A program made the translations under genes and the position numbers. The notes beneath the pieces were generated by a model, which made no database searches, was not told the origin of the DNA, and was given only the letters and a program-made list of their open reading frames with translations. A stretch of DNA of 64,000 nucleotides from Saccharothrix obliqua (GTDB taxonomy: Bacteria > Actinomycetota > Actinomycetes > Mycobacteriales > Pseudonocardiaceae), in contig NZ_JAHXGQ010000001.1 of assembly GCF_019375475.1 (NCBI RefSeq), positions 434,001 through 498,000 of the forward strand, written 5' to 3'. Position 1 is the stretch's first letter, and the number at the start of each line of letters is the position of its first letter. Positions 63,923 through 64,000 of the stretch are shown piece by piece.

Positions 63923-64000
63923 CGAGACCGCCTCCTTGGCCCACTGACGTGAACTGCTCCATTCGGCTTAACGATGATCCACCGTAGAACCGCGCCAAAA

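Overview
The window is about 72% G+C actinobacterial chromosome (estimated by eye), with many GTG starts and stop/start overlaps. Gene content (WhiB3-like regulator, short-lid adenylate kinase, ESX-4 type VII secretion genes, AfsR/SARP regulators, DUF1707 proteins, His-tailed GroEL1) and an order close to the Mycobacterium tuberculosis Rv3462c-Rv3416 interval point to the Pseudonocardiales, probably the Saccharothrix/Actinosynnema/Lentzea group. The genus is inference.

Layout. (1) 1-2083: end of the spc ribosomal operon (rplF, rplR, rpsE, rpmD, rplO), closed by a perfect 15-bp terminator hairpin. (2) 2084-3888: an unusual break holding a 13-bp tandem repeat, a nested inverted repeat and a LysE-family exporter. 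(3) 3889-7436: secY-adk-map and two DUF1707 membrane proteins. (4) 7437-12384: infA, rpmJ, a structured leader, rpsM-rpsK-rpsD-rpoA-rplQ, truA. (5) 12350-15256: a membrane flippase-like protein, a PIG-L deacetylase and a divergent GT4 glycosyltransferase.

(6) 15278-36885: an ESX-4-type secretion locus with eccE and a short partner gene, eccB, two substrate-like genes, mycP, eccD and eccC. Two tandem AfsR/SARP regulators lie between eccC and an Hsp70-like, Rv3446c-type secretion-associated protein. A small helical protein and a WXG100 pair follow. (7) 37027-38430: 47-bp tandem repeats, then rplM-rpsI. (8) 38543-44090: glmM, a Pro/Gly/Gln-rich membrane protein and a second block of secretion-substrate-like genes whose C-terminal tails match those of the first block. 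(9) 44211-51171: serine-less alpha/beta hydrolase, glmS (with a DasR/NagR-like palindrome upstream), nnrE/nnrD fusion, alr, alpha/beta hydrolase, tsaE. (10) 51181-53208, minus strand: merR-trxA-matB, inserted between tsaE and tsaB. (11) 53279-55447: tsaB-rimI-tsaD. (12) 55444-60936: a third AfsR-like regulator, a divergent imine-reductase-like gene and a PhoD phosphatase, inserted between tsaD and groES. (13) 61080-63206: CIRCE-groES-groEL. (14) 63626-63922: whiB3-like gene.

How it works together. Most of the window is conserved housekeeping: ribosome, RNA polymerase alpha, Sec translocon, t6A tRNA modification, amino-sugar and cell-wall precursors, chaperonin. An elaborated ESX-4 system and several regulated cassettes are set into it. 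The least described aspects are the paired substrate tail families on both sides of the ESX-4 core, the SARP regulators embedded in it, 11-bp-spaced repeats upstream of two SARP genes, and the candidate operators upstream of glmS and merR/tsaB. No tRNA, rRNA, CRISPR array, transposase or prophage gene was recognised.
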